Shown here piece by piece: positions 51,932 through 60,587 of a stretch of DNA of 64,000 nt; the stretch's first letter is position 1; every line of letters starts with the position of its first letter. The notes below the pieces were generated by a model. The model was not told the origin of the DNA, ran no database searches, and saw only the letters and a program-made list of their open reading frames with translations. Source of the DNA: Collinsella sp. (GTDB lineage: Bacteria > Actinomycetota > Coriobacteriia > Coriobacteriales > Coriobacteriaceae); the NCBI GenBank assembly GCA_019414025.1, contig DXMU01000015.1:50157-114156 (forward strand), written 5' to 3'. A program made the translations under genes and the position numbers.

Positions 51932-52789
51932 TTATTCGATGACGGTGCGGGAGTTTTGTTTGCGCATGGTGGCGAGCATGTGTTTGGGAACGGCGTGGAC
52001 CATGCAGCTGCCGATAGTTGCGCTCGCGGCGGCTTTAGCTGCATCGCTAGCGTTTTTGGTCGCGTAGCTGTGGCGGAAACGCTTGAGCATGGCGATGTCG
52101 TTTCCGCCGTCGCCATAAACCGCAACCTCGTCCTCGGCAATGCCGTAGTAGCCCGCCAGCCAGGCCACACTCTCGCCCTTGTTGCATGCCACGTCCGTGA
52201 TCTCGAACATCACCGGGTCAAACGGCGCGTTGACCACGCGGTCCGATCGCTCGGCAAGATACGCCTTAAGGTCGCGCTCCAACTCGGGCGAGGTCACGCG
52301 ACAGTTGATCTTGCACACATCGTGGCGCAGGATGTCACCGATCGACTGGTCGAAATACTGTTCCTCGTGATACCCGCCGCGTGCACGCATGCCGCGCATC
52401 ACAATACGCTTGATGGGGCTGTCCTTTTTAAAGCCCGCCTGATGCATCTCGAACGAACCGCTCGAGTACATGCCATCGGGCGTGGAGCAATCAAAGCAAA
52501 TGTCCGGAAACGCCTTGAGCAGTTCCTCAGTGACTTGCGGATCGATGGTCCAGGTCTCGAGCACCTCACCATGGCTGTCGCGCACGATGGACCCATTGGA
52601 GCAGCAGGCGTCAAGCGCCAGGCCCGTAAAGCCATGCTCGCCAATCGGCAACGTCGAGCGTCCAGTCGCGGGAACCACATGCAAGCCAGCCTCGGTCAGC
52701 TCGCGGATGGCACGGCGGATGGTCCCATCCGCCTCATGCAGTGCGTTCAGCAGCGTTCCGTCTAAATCACTCGCGAACATCTTGATCAT
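51932..52789 (-). CDS. Cof-type HAD-IIB family hydrolase
   Basis: 285 residues. ASDLDGTLLNALHEADGTI is motif I, PATGRS motif II, a central IIB cap (about 85-190), then NKGESVAWLAGYYGI and VYGDGGNDIAMLKRF as motifs III/IV. These enzymes dephosphorylate sugar phosphates, FMN or PLP; which one is not shown. ATG at 52789. Followed upstream by a hairpin and a PII remnant. Confidence 0.92.
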   Translation of the reverse strand: MIKMFASDLDGTLLNALHEADGTIRRAIRELTEAGLHVVPATGRSTLPIGEHGFTGLALDACCSNGSIVRDSHGEVLETWTIDPQVTEELLKAFPDICFDCSTPDGMYSSGSFEMHQAGFKKDSPIKRIVMRGMRARGGYHEEQYFDQSIGDILRHDVCKINCRVTSPELERDLKAYLAERSDRVVNAPFDPVMFEITDVACNKGESVAWLAGYYGIAEDEVAVYGDGGNDIAMLKRFRHSYATKNASDAAKAAASATIGSCMVHAVPKHMLATMRKQNSRTVIE

Positions 52790-52830
52790 GGGCGTGCCTC
52801 TCCTTCGTCTGCACGATATTGTAGACGAGA

Positions 52831-52860
52831 ACGGGCGTGCCCCAAGAGAGGCACGCCCGT
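52831..52860 (-). terminator. Hairpin terminator
   Basis: Perfect 11-bp stem ACGGGCGTGCC/GGCACGCCCGT with an 8-nt loop after the PII remnant and the 53050 gene. Confidence 0.6.
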
Positions 52861-52876
52861 CAGGCGAAAGATTGTC

Positions 52877-52973
52877 CTACACCGCGGCGGGGCCGTGCTC
52901 GCCGGTGCGGATGCGGATGACTTCTTCGACCGGCTCGACCCAGATCGTGCCATCTCCAACGGTGCCGTAATCT
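52877..52973 (-). pseudogene. PII nitrogen-regulatory protein (GlnB/GlnK) C-terminal remnant
   Basis: On the minus strand the frame ending at TAG 52877 encodes YGTVGDGTIWVEPVEEVIRI then RTGEHGPAAV. This matches the PII signature (IGDGKIFV.PVE.A.RIRTGE.G..A) and the correct C-terminal end. Nothing upstream in frame looks like PII: the KPFKL start and the T-loop are gone. It is about 32 codons of a protein normally about 112 residues long. No ammonium transporter is nearby. Confidence 0.75.
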
Positions 52974-53049
52974 TGGAAACGGCGCGGCAACGGACGCGAA
53001 ACCAACGGGAAATACGCGAGCAAGGAAGCCGTGAGCGCGTCCGTCCCGG

Positions 53050-54069
53050 CTAGCGCCGGAACAGCTCGCGGGCTCGGTCGCGGAGGTCGGTAGCTCGAAT
53101 GACACCTTCGTAGCGATTGATGCGCAGACGCGGGAAGGCGTTAAAGAAGCGTAGGTCGCGGCGGCTGAGCGACACACTCGGCACTGGACGGCTCATGCGC
53201 TTGCCGGCAAGGCGACGACTGAGCGACGGACGCGGCATGCTCGGCGCGGCATCGGCCACGCGGCGGGCGGCAAGCGCCAGGCCGCGAGCGCCATCCGCGA
53301 TAAACGTCGGCATCGAAGCCTTCTCGCGCAGGGCATCGAGCGCGGCGTCACCCAGCTCGGCCAGCCACGCGTTAACGGCGCGACCGCGGATATGCGTCTG
53401 CGCCACCGAGTCGATCGCCGAATCGGGAATACGTTCGAGCATAGAGTCGGAGGCATCGGCAAGCGACTCATTGATGCGGTCGGCAAGGTCGGCACGCACA
53501 CGCTCCAGCTCATCGGACAGGCGGCGCCAGCTGGCCAACGAGCACACCGCATCGACCATCATCGCGACCGCGACGATAAAGGCGGACAGCCGCACAATCA
53601 GCACCGGCAGATGGCCAAGCAGCCCCAGCAATGCCGGCTCCACTAAACGGCAAATGCACAGCGCGCCCAAGCCAAACGCACAGGCCCAGTACAGGCAGAT
53701 GCGTCCGTGCAGGTTAAACGGCAGGTGTGAGTAATCCCAAAAGCGCGCACCTGTTGTTTTTTCCAACAAAACGCCTACGCCGTACTCAATCACGCTGCAT
53801 ACGAGCGCCGCGGCAACAAACTGGCTCGAGGCATCCGGAATCCCGCGCAGCAAAAGCCAGCAGGCTATGCCGCCCACACCATAGATAGGACAACACGGCC
53901 CCAGCAAAAAACCGCTGTTGGCAAAGCGTCCGTGGTTGAGCATGGCGCAGACTGTCGACTCCCACACCCAGCCGCAAAAACCGTAGAAGGCAAACGAGAG
54001 CACCAGCGCCGAGAGCGGACAGGCGGCAAGCGTCGCGCCGTCAAATGCCATGTCGATCGCGGTTTCCAC
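53050..54069 (-). CDS. Putative ABC-transporter-like membrane protein (CmpB family)
   Basis: 339 residues. The N-terminal 190 hold about five helices with FYGFCGWVWESTVCAMLNHG and GFLLGPCCPIYGVGG, both typical of the CmpB family (PF06541), plus WDYSHLPFNLHGRICLYWAC. The C-terminus (about 200-339) is a soluble helical region rich in Arg. The family name implies transport but no function is proved. GTG start at 54069 follows GAGAGG by 7-8 nt. It lies 3 nt after the HD gene. Confidence 0.85.
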   Translation of the reverse strand: METAIDMAFDGATLAACPLSALVLSFAFYGFCGWVWESTVCAMLNHGRFANSGFLLGPCCPIYGVGGIACWLLLRGIPDASSQFVAAALVCSVIEYGVGVLLEKTTGARFWDYSHLPFNLHGRICLYWACAFGLGALCICRLVEPALLGLLGHLPVLIVRLSAFIVAVAMMVDAVCSLASWRRLSDELERVRADLADRINESLADASDSMLERIPDSAIDSVAQTHIRGRAVNAWLAELGDAALDALREKASMPTFIADGARGLALAARRVADAAPSMPRPSLSRRLAGKRMSRPVPSVSLSRRDLRFFNAFPRLRINRYEGVIRATDLRDRARELFRR

Positions 54070-54072
54070 CGT

Positions 54073-54609
54073 CTACCCTCTCCTCTTTTCGCTCGATTCG
54101 CTGTTCACGCCATCGTCAGCCTCGTCCTTGCGCCGCAGACGGCCGGCGACCGTCTCGCACAGAGCGCACCATTTATCGGCCAGGCACACAATCCATGCCT
54201 CGCGACACGTCGGTGGAACCGGTACCAGCGGAAACATATGGCGCACGATGATATTCCGCTCGCGCGGCGTCAGCTCAAAATCTTCCTCGGCACGCGCCAG
54301 GGCAAAAAATGGATGCCGAAATCCGTGCAGTCGATGGCTCGGATCGGGGTCGTGCCAATCATAGAGAAAGTAATCGTGCAGCAGGGCCCCGCGCAACAGC
54401 GAGGCACGGTCGACCGAAATGCCAGCACGGCCCAAGCACTCGGCAAAGGACAGGCTCGCCCGCGCTACCGAAGTCACGTGTGCATAGACCGTCACGTCGC
54501 CATGCTGGATAAACTCGTGCGTCAGGTCCAAGCGGCCCGCCTGGGCCAGCTGACGGGCGGCATCGTCGACCTCGTGCGCGATTTTCTCGGCACGAACGGT
54601 ATCGGACAT
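54073..54609 (-). CDS. HD-domain protein
   Basis: 178 residues. RGALLHDYFLYDWHDPD carries the H-D metal pair, and an earlier H (VYAHVTSVARA) and a later D (LADKWCALCE) complete a degenerate HD set: a phosphohydrolase-type fold. The start at 54609 is chosen for GGAGG 4 nt upstream. It is tightly linked to the CmpB-like membrane gene. Substrate not known. Confidence 0.85.
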   Translation of the reverse strand: MSDTVRAEKIAHEVDDAARQLAQAGRLDLTHEFIQHGDVTVYAHVTSVARASLSFAECLGRAGISVDRASLLRGALLHDYFLYDWHDPDPSHRLHGFRHPFFALARAEEDFELTPRERNIIVRHMFPLVPVPPTCREAWIVCLADKWCALCETVAGRLRRKDEADDGVNSESSEKRRG

Positions 54610-54837
54610 GCTGCCTCCTTCCAGCGGCTCACGGCGGCAAGCCACGGCCTGCACGCATTGAATAAAATCATCATCGAATCTACCAGTATGGCATCGGACA
54701 AAACGTTTTGCCCCGCCAGTTGGCGAATTACCGCGCCGCCGTCACATATCAAACGCCAAAATGTGCGAGACTGTTTTGTGCAATTGTGCCGGCCGAGGGA
54801 GCGCCGGCGCTCGATTCACATGGAGTAACCAACAACG
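54610..54837. other. Divergent intergenic region between the HD gene and dxs
   Basis: 228 bp with no gene. A GGAG site lies 12 nt before dxs. A GCCGGC...GCCGGC imperfect hairpin lies at about 54789-54808 in the dxs leader. No riboswitch is recognisable. Confidence 0.4.
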
Positions 54838-56619
54838 ATGCTGCTTACGCAAACGACAACGCCCGAGGACGTCAAGGCTCTCGACCGCGCCGAGCTTCCG
54901 CTGCTCTGCGGCGAGATCCGTCAGGCAATCCTCGAAAGCTCCGCCGCTGTCGGCGGGCACGTTGCCCCCAACCTGGGCGTCGTTGAGCTTACGGTTGCGC
55001 TTCATCGCGTGTTTAACTCCCCCATCGACAAGATTGTCTTTGATGTTTCGCACCAGACCTATGCCCACAAGGCGCTGACTGGGCGCGCGTACACTTATAT
55101 TGATCCGGAGCGTTATGGTGAGGCTTCTGGCTTTGCCAATCCCGACGAGTCCGAGCACGACCTGTTCGCCATGGGCCATACCTCCACGTCGGTGAGCCTG
55201 GGCTGCGGCCTGGCACACGCTCGTGACCTGGCGGGCGATACGTACAACGTCATTACCATCATTGGCGACGGCTCGCTTTCGGGCGGCTTGGCGTTTGAGG
55301 GCCTCGACAATGCCGCCGAACTCGACAGCAACTTGATCATCATCGTCAACGATAACGACCAGTCCATCGCCGAAAACCACGGTGGCCTGTATCGCAATCT
55401 GGCCGAGCTACGCGCCAGCAACGGCACCTGTGAGCGCAACGTTTTCCGCGCGATGGGGCTCGACTACCGCTATCTGGACACCGGCAACGATGTGTTGGCC
55501 CTGGTCGACACGCTGCAGGAGCTGCGCGATATCGATCATCCCATCGTGCTGCACGTCTCCACCGCAAAGGGCAAGGGCTTTGAGCCAGCCCAGAGCGACC
55601 CCGAGCGCTGGCATCATGTGGGTCCGTTTGACATGGCGACTGGGCGCAAGCTCTGCCCGGGCCATCCGAGCGAGCCTGCGCCGCGCACCTATGCCGACAT
55701 TACGGGCGAGGCCCTGAGCGCTGCCATAGAGCGCGATCCGCAGGTTGTGGGCATCACGGCTGCCACGCCCTACATCATGGGCTTTACACCCGAGCTTCGC
55801 GCTGCCGCCGGCAAACAGTTCGTCGATGTGGGCATTGCCGAGGAACACGCCGTGACCTTTGCCACCGCGCTTGCGCGCTCGGGCGCCAAGCCAGTCTTTG
55901 GTGTGTACGGCACGTTTTTGCAGCGCGCCTACGACGAACTGTGGCACGACCTGTGCCTCAACGACGCCCCCGCAACCATCCTGGTATTTGGCGCATCGAT
56001 CTTTGGCACCACGTCCGAGACGCACCTCTCGTTCTTTGATATTTCCATGCTGGGCGGACTTCCCAACATGCACTACCTTGCACCTGCCTGCATGGAGGAA
56101 TATCTGTCCATGCTGAGCTGGTCGCTCGACCACCGCGAGCATCCCGTAGCGATCCGTGTGCCGGGCATTGGCCTGGTAAGCCGCCCCGACTTGGCGCCTG
56201 CCGAGGGCGACGATTACGGCGTCGCGCGCTACAACGTCGTGCGCCAGGGCCGCGACGTTGCCGTGCTCGCGCTTGGCGATTTCTTTGAGCTGGGCGAGCG
56301 CGTGGCAAACCGTCTGACTGCCGAGTACGGCATCGAGGCCACGCTCGTCAACCCGCGCTTTGCAACCGAGCTCGACCGCGAGTTCCTCGACAGCCTTGCC
56401 GCCGAGCATCGCGTTGTCGTCACCCTCGAGGACGGTATCTTGGACGGCGGCTGGGGCGAGCGCGTGGCATGTTATCTGGCATGCACGCCGTTGCGCACGC
56501 GCACCTTCGGCATCGCCAAGGGCTTCCCCGACCGCTACGACCCCAACGAGCTGCTCGCTCAGAACGGCATGACGGCCGAGAACATGGCCGCTGAAGCCGT
56601 AAGGCTACTCAACGAGTAA
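54838..56619 (+). CDS. dxs: 1-deoxy-D-xylulose-5-phosphate synthase
   Basis: Condenses pyruvate and glyceraldehyde 3-phosphate with thiamine diphosphate, first step of the MEP route. The 593 residues carry GGHVAPNLGVVELTVALHRV, the ThDP motif IGDGSLSGGLAFEGLDNA...NDND, and GIAEEHAVTFATALA with the catalytic glutamate. It is a little shorter than the usual 620-640 residues because loops are reduced, not because of truncation. Strong terminator downstream. IspE at 6160 is the only other MEP enzyme here. Confidence 0.93.
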   Translation: MLLTQTTTPEDVKALDRAELPLLCGEIRQAILESSAAVGGHVAPNLGVVELTVALHRVFNSPIDKIVFDVSHQTYAHKALTGRAYTYIDPERYGEASGFANPDESEHDLFAMGHTSTSVSLGCGLAHARDLAGDTYNVITIIGDGSLSGGLAFEGLDNAAELDSNLIIIVNDNDQSIAENHGGLYRNLAELRASNGTCERNVFRAMGLDYRYLDTGNDVLALVDTLQELRDIDHPIVLHVSTAKGKGFEPAQSDPERWHHVGPFDMATGRKLCPGHPSEPAPRTYADITGEALSAAIERDPQVVGITAATPYIMGFTPELRAAAGKQFVDVGIAEEHAVTFATALARSGAKPVFGVYGTFLQRAYDELWHDLCLNDAPATILVFGASIFGTTSETHLSFFDISMLGGLPNMHYLAPACMEEYLSMLSWSLDHREHPVAIRVPGIGLVSRPDLAPAEGDDYGVARYNVVRQGRDVAVLALGDFFELGERVANRLTAEYGIEATLVNPRFATELDREFLDSLAAEHRVVVTLEDGILDGGWGERVACYLACTPLRTRTFGIAKGFPDRYDPNELLAQNGMTAENMAAEAVRLLNE

Positions 56620-56625
56620 GAAAAC

Positions 56626-56662
56626 CTCCGCAAGGGAAGCACCCCTGCGGAGATTTTATTTT
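56626..56662 (+). terminator. Terminator of dxs
   Basis: CTCCGCAAGGG and CCCCTGCGGAG stem followed by ATTTTATTTT. Confidence 0.88.
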
Positions 56663-56675
56663 CGCGGCGCGATTA

Positions 56676-56891
56676 TCTCAATCTGTAACATCTATGGCCC
56701 GAATTCCCGTCTAACTGTTACAGATCTAGACAAACCGTCTTTGCCCCTGGCCTTTGTCTCAATCTGTAACAGATAGAGACCTTTTGGCCGTCTAACTGTT
56801 ACAGATCGAGACATTCGAATTCCCCTGAAGAGAAAATCTCAATCTGTAACAGTTACTCGGCAAAAATGGCTGCAGATGTTACAGATCGAGA
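56676..56891. repeat. Alternately inverted 15-bp repeat array with 40-bp period
   Basis: Six copies of TCTC(A/G)ATCTGTAACA start at 56676, 56716, 56757, 56797, 56837 and 56877; odd copies are on the plus strand and even copies on the minus. Copies 1, 3 and 5 are identical; copies 4 and 6 differ at one base; copy 2 has two differences. The spacers are 25, 26, 25, 25 and 25 bp. Spacers 1 and 3 share CCGTCTAAC at their ends, and 1 and 4 share CGAATTCCC. Pairs can form three hairpins of 15-bp stems. Confidence 0.93.
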
Positions 56892-56925
56892 CAAAACAGC
56901 AAGGCATGCCGCTGCATCGGCCAGA

Positions 56926-56959
56926 ACCGCCACAAAGGTGCCTGTCCCTTTTTGGTAGG
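56926..56959. repeat. Short palindromic repeat, family C copy 2
   Basis: ACCGCCACAAAGGTGCCTGT, then CCCTTTTTGGTAGG: same left arm and core as 39570-39602, with a right arm resembling family B. Confidence 0.75.
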
Positions 56960-57002
56960 AAGAATTACCCATAAGGTAAGTATGTTTCTGAGTTATTTCG
57001 TG

Positions 57003-57032
57003 TTGACCCATTTGAGCGGGATGGGGTATAAC
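57003..57032 (+). promoter_or_regulatory. Promoter of the amino acid ABC operon
   Basis: TTGACC (57003-57008), 18-bp spacer, TATAAC (57027-57032), about 44 nt before the start codon. Confidence 0.75.
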
Positions 57033-57075
57033 TCTACTCAACCGCTAGGGATTTTATTGAGAAAGGTGTTCTCCT

Positions 57076-58071
57076 ATGAGCAAGAACCTCTCCCAGCAGG
57101 TCGTTCTCGACCGCCGCGGCTTCGTCGCCGCCACCTTCGCAACCGTTGCCGGCCTTGGTCTTGCCGGCTGCTCCGACACCAGCGCCGAGGCCGACAAGGG
57201 TTCCGCCGCCGGCTCCTCCAAGAGCTCCGAAGATACCGAGGCTTCCACCATACTCGATGCCAAGGCATTCGACAAACTCGTCGACAACGGCCCCAAGGCC
57301 GATGACGACGCCATCGCCGCCAGCACCTGGGCCACGGCCGTCAAGGACGCCGGTGTCTTTAAGATCGGTGGCGTTCAGACCTCCACACTTTTCTCCCTCC
57401 TCAACGAGAAAGACGGTCAGACCCGCGGCTTCGACGCCGGTATCGCACAGCTCCTGTCCAACTACATTCTGGGCGAGAACAAGGTCGAGATCACCCAGGT
57501 GACCTCGGACACGCGCGAGTCCGTCCTGCAGAACGGCCAGGTCGACGCTGTCTTTGCCACCTACACCATCACTGACGAGCGCAAGAAGCTCGTCTCCTTC
57601 GCCGGTCCCTACTACTACACCCAGCAGGCTATCCTGGTGCTCGCCGATAACGACGACATCAAGAGCGTCGACAACCTGGCCGACAAGAACGTCGCCGTCC
57701 AGTCCGGCTCCAACGGCCCCGCCATCCTGGAGGAGTTCGCCCCCAAGGCCAGCCAGCAGGAGTTCAAGACCGACGAGGAGGCCCGCCAGGCACTCCAGCA
57801 GGGCCGCGTTGACGCCTACGTCATCGATAACAACATGCAGCAGAGCGCCCTGGTCCGCGAGCCCGGTAAGTACAAGATCGCCGGCAAGCCCTTCGGCAGC
57901 AAGGAGCCCTATGGTATCGGCCTGCCGCTCGATTCCGACGGCGTCGCCTTTGTCAACGACTTCCTTAAGAAGATCGAGGACGACGGCACCTGGACCGAGC
58001 TGTGGCAGATCTGCATTGGCGACCGTACGGGCGACACCAATGTTCCCGAGCTGCCCGAGATCGGCGCCTAG
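57076..58071 (+). CDS. Polar amino acid ABC transporter substrate-binding lipoprotein with twin-arginine signal
   Basis: 331 residues. The signal peptide has a twin arginine (DRRGFVAATFATVAGLGLAGC; R13-R14, lipobox Cys32), so the protein may be exported folded by Tat and lipidated by Lgt. A Ser/Ala/Asp-rich linker (33-58) and an SBP_bac_3 domain follow: GVFKIGGVQTSTLF, GFDAGIAQLLSNYILG, EITQVTSDTRESVLQNGQVD. This type binds glutamate, glutamine or similar. It starts 3-5 genes of an importer operon; a leaky terminator follows. Confidence 0.93.
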   Translation: MSKNLSQQVVLDRRGFVAATFATVAGLGLAGCSDTSAEADKGSAAGSSKSSEDTEASTILDAKAFDKLVDNGPKADDDAIAASTWATAVKDAGVFKIGGVQTSTLFSLLNEKDGQTRGFDAGIAQLLSNYILGENKVEITQVTSDTRESVLQNGQVDAVFATYTITDERKKLVSFAGPYYYTQQAILVLADNDDIKSVDNLADKNVAVQSGSNGPAILEEFAPKASQQEFKTDEEARQALQQGRVDAYVIDNNMQQSALVREPGKYKIAGKPFGSKEPYGIGLPLDSDGVAFVNDFLKKIEDDGTWTELWQICIGDRTGDTNVPELPEIGA

Positions 58072-58159
58072 GCAGCAAGCCTAGTAACGGCCGCTACGAA
58101 ACCATACGGAAACGCACGATGCGCTTTATTGCGCTAAACTGTTTCCTCACTGAGTTGTC

Positions 58160-58188
58160 GGGGCTTCCGTACACACGGGAGCCCCTTT
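58160..58188 (+). terminator. Leaky terminator between binding protein and permease
   Basis: GGGGCTTCCG/CGGGAGCCCC stem (one G-T pair) then TTTCC. It would lower permease expression relative to the binding protein. Confidence 0.55.
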
Positions 58189-58209
58189 CCTTACCGGCGG
58201 GAGGTCCGC

Positions 58210-58869
58210 ATGAGTCTCTCCGAGCTCTGGTCGCTCTATGGCCAGAACTATATCGACGCGCTGCTAGCAACCTGGGGCATGACGCTTGAGTCGTTTGCCA
58301 TCGCCATGGTGCTGGCCGTCGCCGTCACCGTGATGCGCGTGTCGCCGCTCAAGCCGCTGCGCGTCTTTGGCGACCTGTATGTCCAGGTCTTCCGTAACAT
58401 CCCCGGCATCGCGCTGCTCATTATCGTCGTCTACGCGCTGCCGCCGCTCAAGGTCGTCCTGCCCTACCGCACCTGCGTCATCGTCGCCACAGTGCTCTTG
58501 GGTTCTGCCTTTGGCTCCGAGAACTTTATGAGCGGCATCAACACCGTCGGTGTCGGCCAGGTGGAAGCCGCCCGCTCGCTGGGCATGAGCTTCAGCCGTA
58601 TCCTCGCCAAGATCGTGATTCCGCAGGCGCTGCGCTCGAGCGTGCTGCCCATGACCAACCTCTTTATCGCCGTCATGCTCACCACCGCGCTCGGCAGTCA
58701 GGTGCCGCTGAAACCGCAGGAGCTCACCGGCGTGGTGAGCTACATCAACACGCGCTCGCTCGGCGGCGTCGCCGCGTTCTTTATCTCGGCGCTCGGCTAC
58801 CTGGGCACAGCCTTTGTGGTGAGCCACATTGGCAACTATATCGATAAGAAGGTGAGGATCCTCCGATGA
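58210..58869 (+). CDS. Polar amino acid ABC transporter permease (first)
   Basis: 219 residues, five helices, HisM/GluC type. YVQVFRNIPGIALLIIVVYA and the EAA-loop VGQVEAARSLGMSFSRILAKIV are characteristic. ATG at 58210 with GGGAGG 5 nt upstream; its stop overlaps the next start (ATGA). Confidence 0.94.
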   Translation: MSLSELWSLYGQNYIDALLATWGMTLESFAIAMVLAVAVTVMRVSPLKPLRVFGDLYVQVFRNIPGIALLIIVVYALPPLKVVLPYRTCVIVATVLLGSAFGSENFMSGINTVGVGQVEAARSLGMSFSRILAKIVIPQALRSSVLPMTNLFIAVMLTTALGSQVPLKPQELTGVVSYINTRSLGGVAAFFISALGYLGTAFVVSHIGNYIDKKVRILR

Positions 58870-59699
58870 GCAAGCACTCCACCTCCGCGCTCACCATGCG
58901 CGATGCGCTCTACGAGGCTCCCGGCCCCAAGATGCGCGCCAAGATTCGCGTCGGCACCGCCATCTCACTTGTTGCCGTGGCCGCGCTCATCGCTCTGGTA
59001 CTGCAGCGCTTTTATGTGACCGGTCAGCTTTCAGTCCACTATTGGTATTTCTTTACGCACCTCACTACCTGGAAGTTCTTACTTGCCGGTTTTGAGGGCA
59101 CGGTAAAGGTCGCGCTCACCGCTGGCGCCATCGCGCTGGTACTGGGTCTGGCCCTCATGCTCGGCCGCACCAGCGACATCAAGCCGCTGCAGCTGGTCTG
59201 CCGCGTGCTCACCGATTTCTTCCGTGGCGTGCCGAGCCTACTGTTCATCTACTTCTTCTTTTTGGTGCTGCCCCAGTACAAGATCGCGCTGCCGTCGTTT
59301 TGGATGCTCACGCTTCCCGTCGCGCTCGCTGCAGCCGGTGTGCTTGCCGAGATCTTCCGCGCCGGCGTCAACGCCGTGCCGCGTGGTCAGGTCGAGGCAG
59401 CCCAGGCGCTCGGTCTCTCCAAGGCCAAAATCACCTTTAAAATCGTATTGCCCCAGGCGATTCGGTTTATCATTCCGTCGTTGATTTCGCAGCTCGTGGT
59501 CGTAGTCAAAGACACCACCGTCGCCTATGTGGTGAGCTACCCCGACCTCATGCAAAATGCCCGCGTGCTCATCACCAACTACGACGCGCTCGTATCGGTC
59601 TATCTGGTGATCGCGGTCATCTACATCCTCATCAACGTCGCGATCAACAAGGCCGCTGTCTACGTTTCGCACAAGACCGGCGCGACCATCATCCGCTAA
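58866..59699 (+). CDS. Polar amino acid ABC transporter permease (second)
   Basis: 277 residues. An extra N-terminal segment of about 50 precedes the HisQ/GluD-type core: VLTDFFRGVPSLLFIYFFFL and EAA loop VPRGQVEAAQALGLSKAKIT. It pairs with the first permease to make a heterodimeric channel. The 4-bp overlap with the preceding gene indicates coupling. Confidence 0.94.
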   Translation: MSKHSTSALTMRDALYEAPGPKMRAKIRVGTAISLVAVAALIALVLQRFYVTGQLSVHYWYFFTHLTTWKFLLAGFEGTVKVALTAGAIALVLGLALMLGRTSDIKPLQLVCRVLTDFFRGVPSLLFIYFFFLVLPQYKIALPSFWMLTLPVALAAAGVLAEIFRAGVNAVPRGQVEAAQALGLSKAKITFKIVLPQAIRFIIPSLISQLVVVVKDTTVAYVVSYPDLMQNARVLITNYDALVSVYLVIAVIYILINVAINKAAVYVSHKTGATIIR

Positions 59700-59735
59700 C
59701 GCTTTACCATTTCGAGTCATAAGGAGCCGAGCACC

Positions 59736-60500
59736 ATGGCACAGAGCACCTCTTCCACCGGCAATCAGCCGCTGATCGAGCTCAGGCACGTCGATAAGCA
59801 CTACGGCGACCTGCACGTTCTCAACGACATCAATCTCTCGGTCGACCGCGGCGAAGTCGTCGTGGTGATCGGCCCCTCGGGCTCGGGCAAGTCGACCATG
59901 TGCCGCACCATCAATCGCCTGGAAACCATCGACTCGGGCGAGATCCTCATCGAGGGCGAGCCCTTGCCGCAGGAAGGCAAAGACCTTGCCCGCATGCGTG
60001 CCGAGCTGGGCATGGTGTTCCAACAGTTCAACCTGTTTGCACATATGACGGTACTGCAAAACGTCATGCTGGGACCGGTCGATGTGCTGGGCGTGTCCAA
60101 GGAGGAGGCTCGTGAGCGCGCCATGGACCTGCTGAGCCGCGTGGGCGTGGCCGAGCAGGCCGACAAGGTACCCGCACAGCTCTCGGGCGGCCAACAGCAG
60201 CGCGTAGCCATCGCCCGCTCGCTTGCCATGCAGCCCAAGGCCATGCTCTTTGACGAGCCCACAAGCGCCCTTGACCCCGAGATGATTAACGAGGTGCTCG
60301 AGGTCATGGTCCGCCTGGCCCAGCAGGGCATGACGATGATCGTGATTACGCACGAGATGAACTTTGCCCGCCGCGTGGCCGACCGCGTCGTGTTTATGGC
60401 CGACGGCCAGATCGTAGAGACCGGCACGCCCGACGAGTTCTTCGACCATCCCCAGACCAAGCGCGCCCAAGACTTCCTCAACTCCATCAAGGGCCACTAA
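59736..60500 (+). CDS. Polar amino acid ABC transporter ATP-binding protein
   Basis: 254 residues, GlnQ/GluA type. Walker A GPSGSGKSTMCRTIN (about 49-63), Q-loop GMVFQQFNLFAHMTV, signature LSGGQQQRVAIARSLAMQP and Walker B AMLFDEPTSALDPEM. ATG at 59736 with AAGGAG upstream. With genes at 57076, 58210 and 58866 it forms a full importer. Confidence 0.96.
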   Translation: MAQSTSSTGNQPLIELRHVDKHYGDLHVLNDINLSVDRGEVVVVIGPSGSGKSTMCRTINRLETIDSGEILIEGEPLPQEGKDLARMRAELGMVFQQFNLFAHMTVLQNVMLGPVDVLGVSKEEARERAMDLLSRVGVAEQADKVPAQLSGGQQQRVAIARSLAMQPKAMLFDEPTSALDPEMINEVLEVMVRLAQQGMTMIVITHEMNFARRVADRVVFMADGQIVETGTPDEFFDHPQTKRAQDFLNSIKGH

Positions 60501-60587
60501 CCCAATTGCCACGCGGGACACATTCATCTGCAGCGTTTGCCCCGCGCCGCCCTGCGCCATGTCCACCCGGATTCGAAAGCCACGCCC

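Noticed and set aside
56676..56891. CRISPR array
   Set aside because: Repeats are only 15 bp, alternate in orientation, spacers share sequence with each other, and no cas gene is present.
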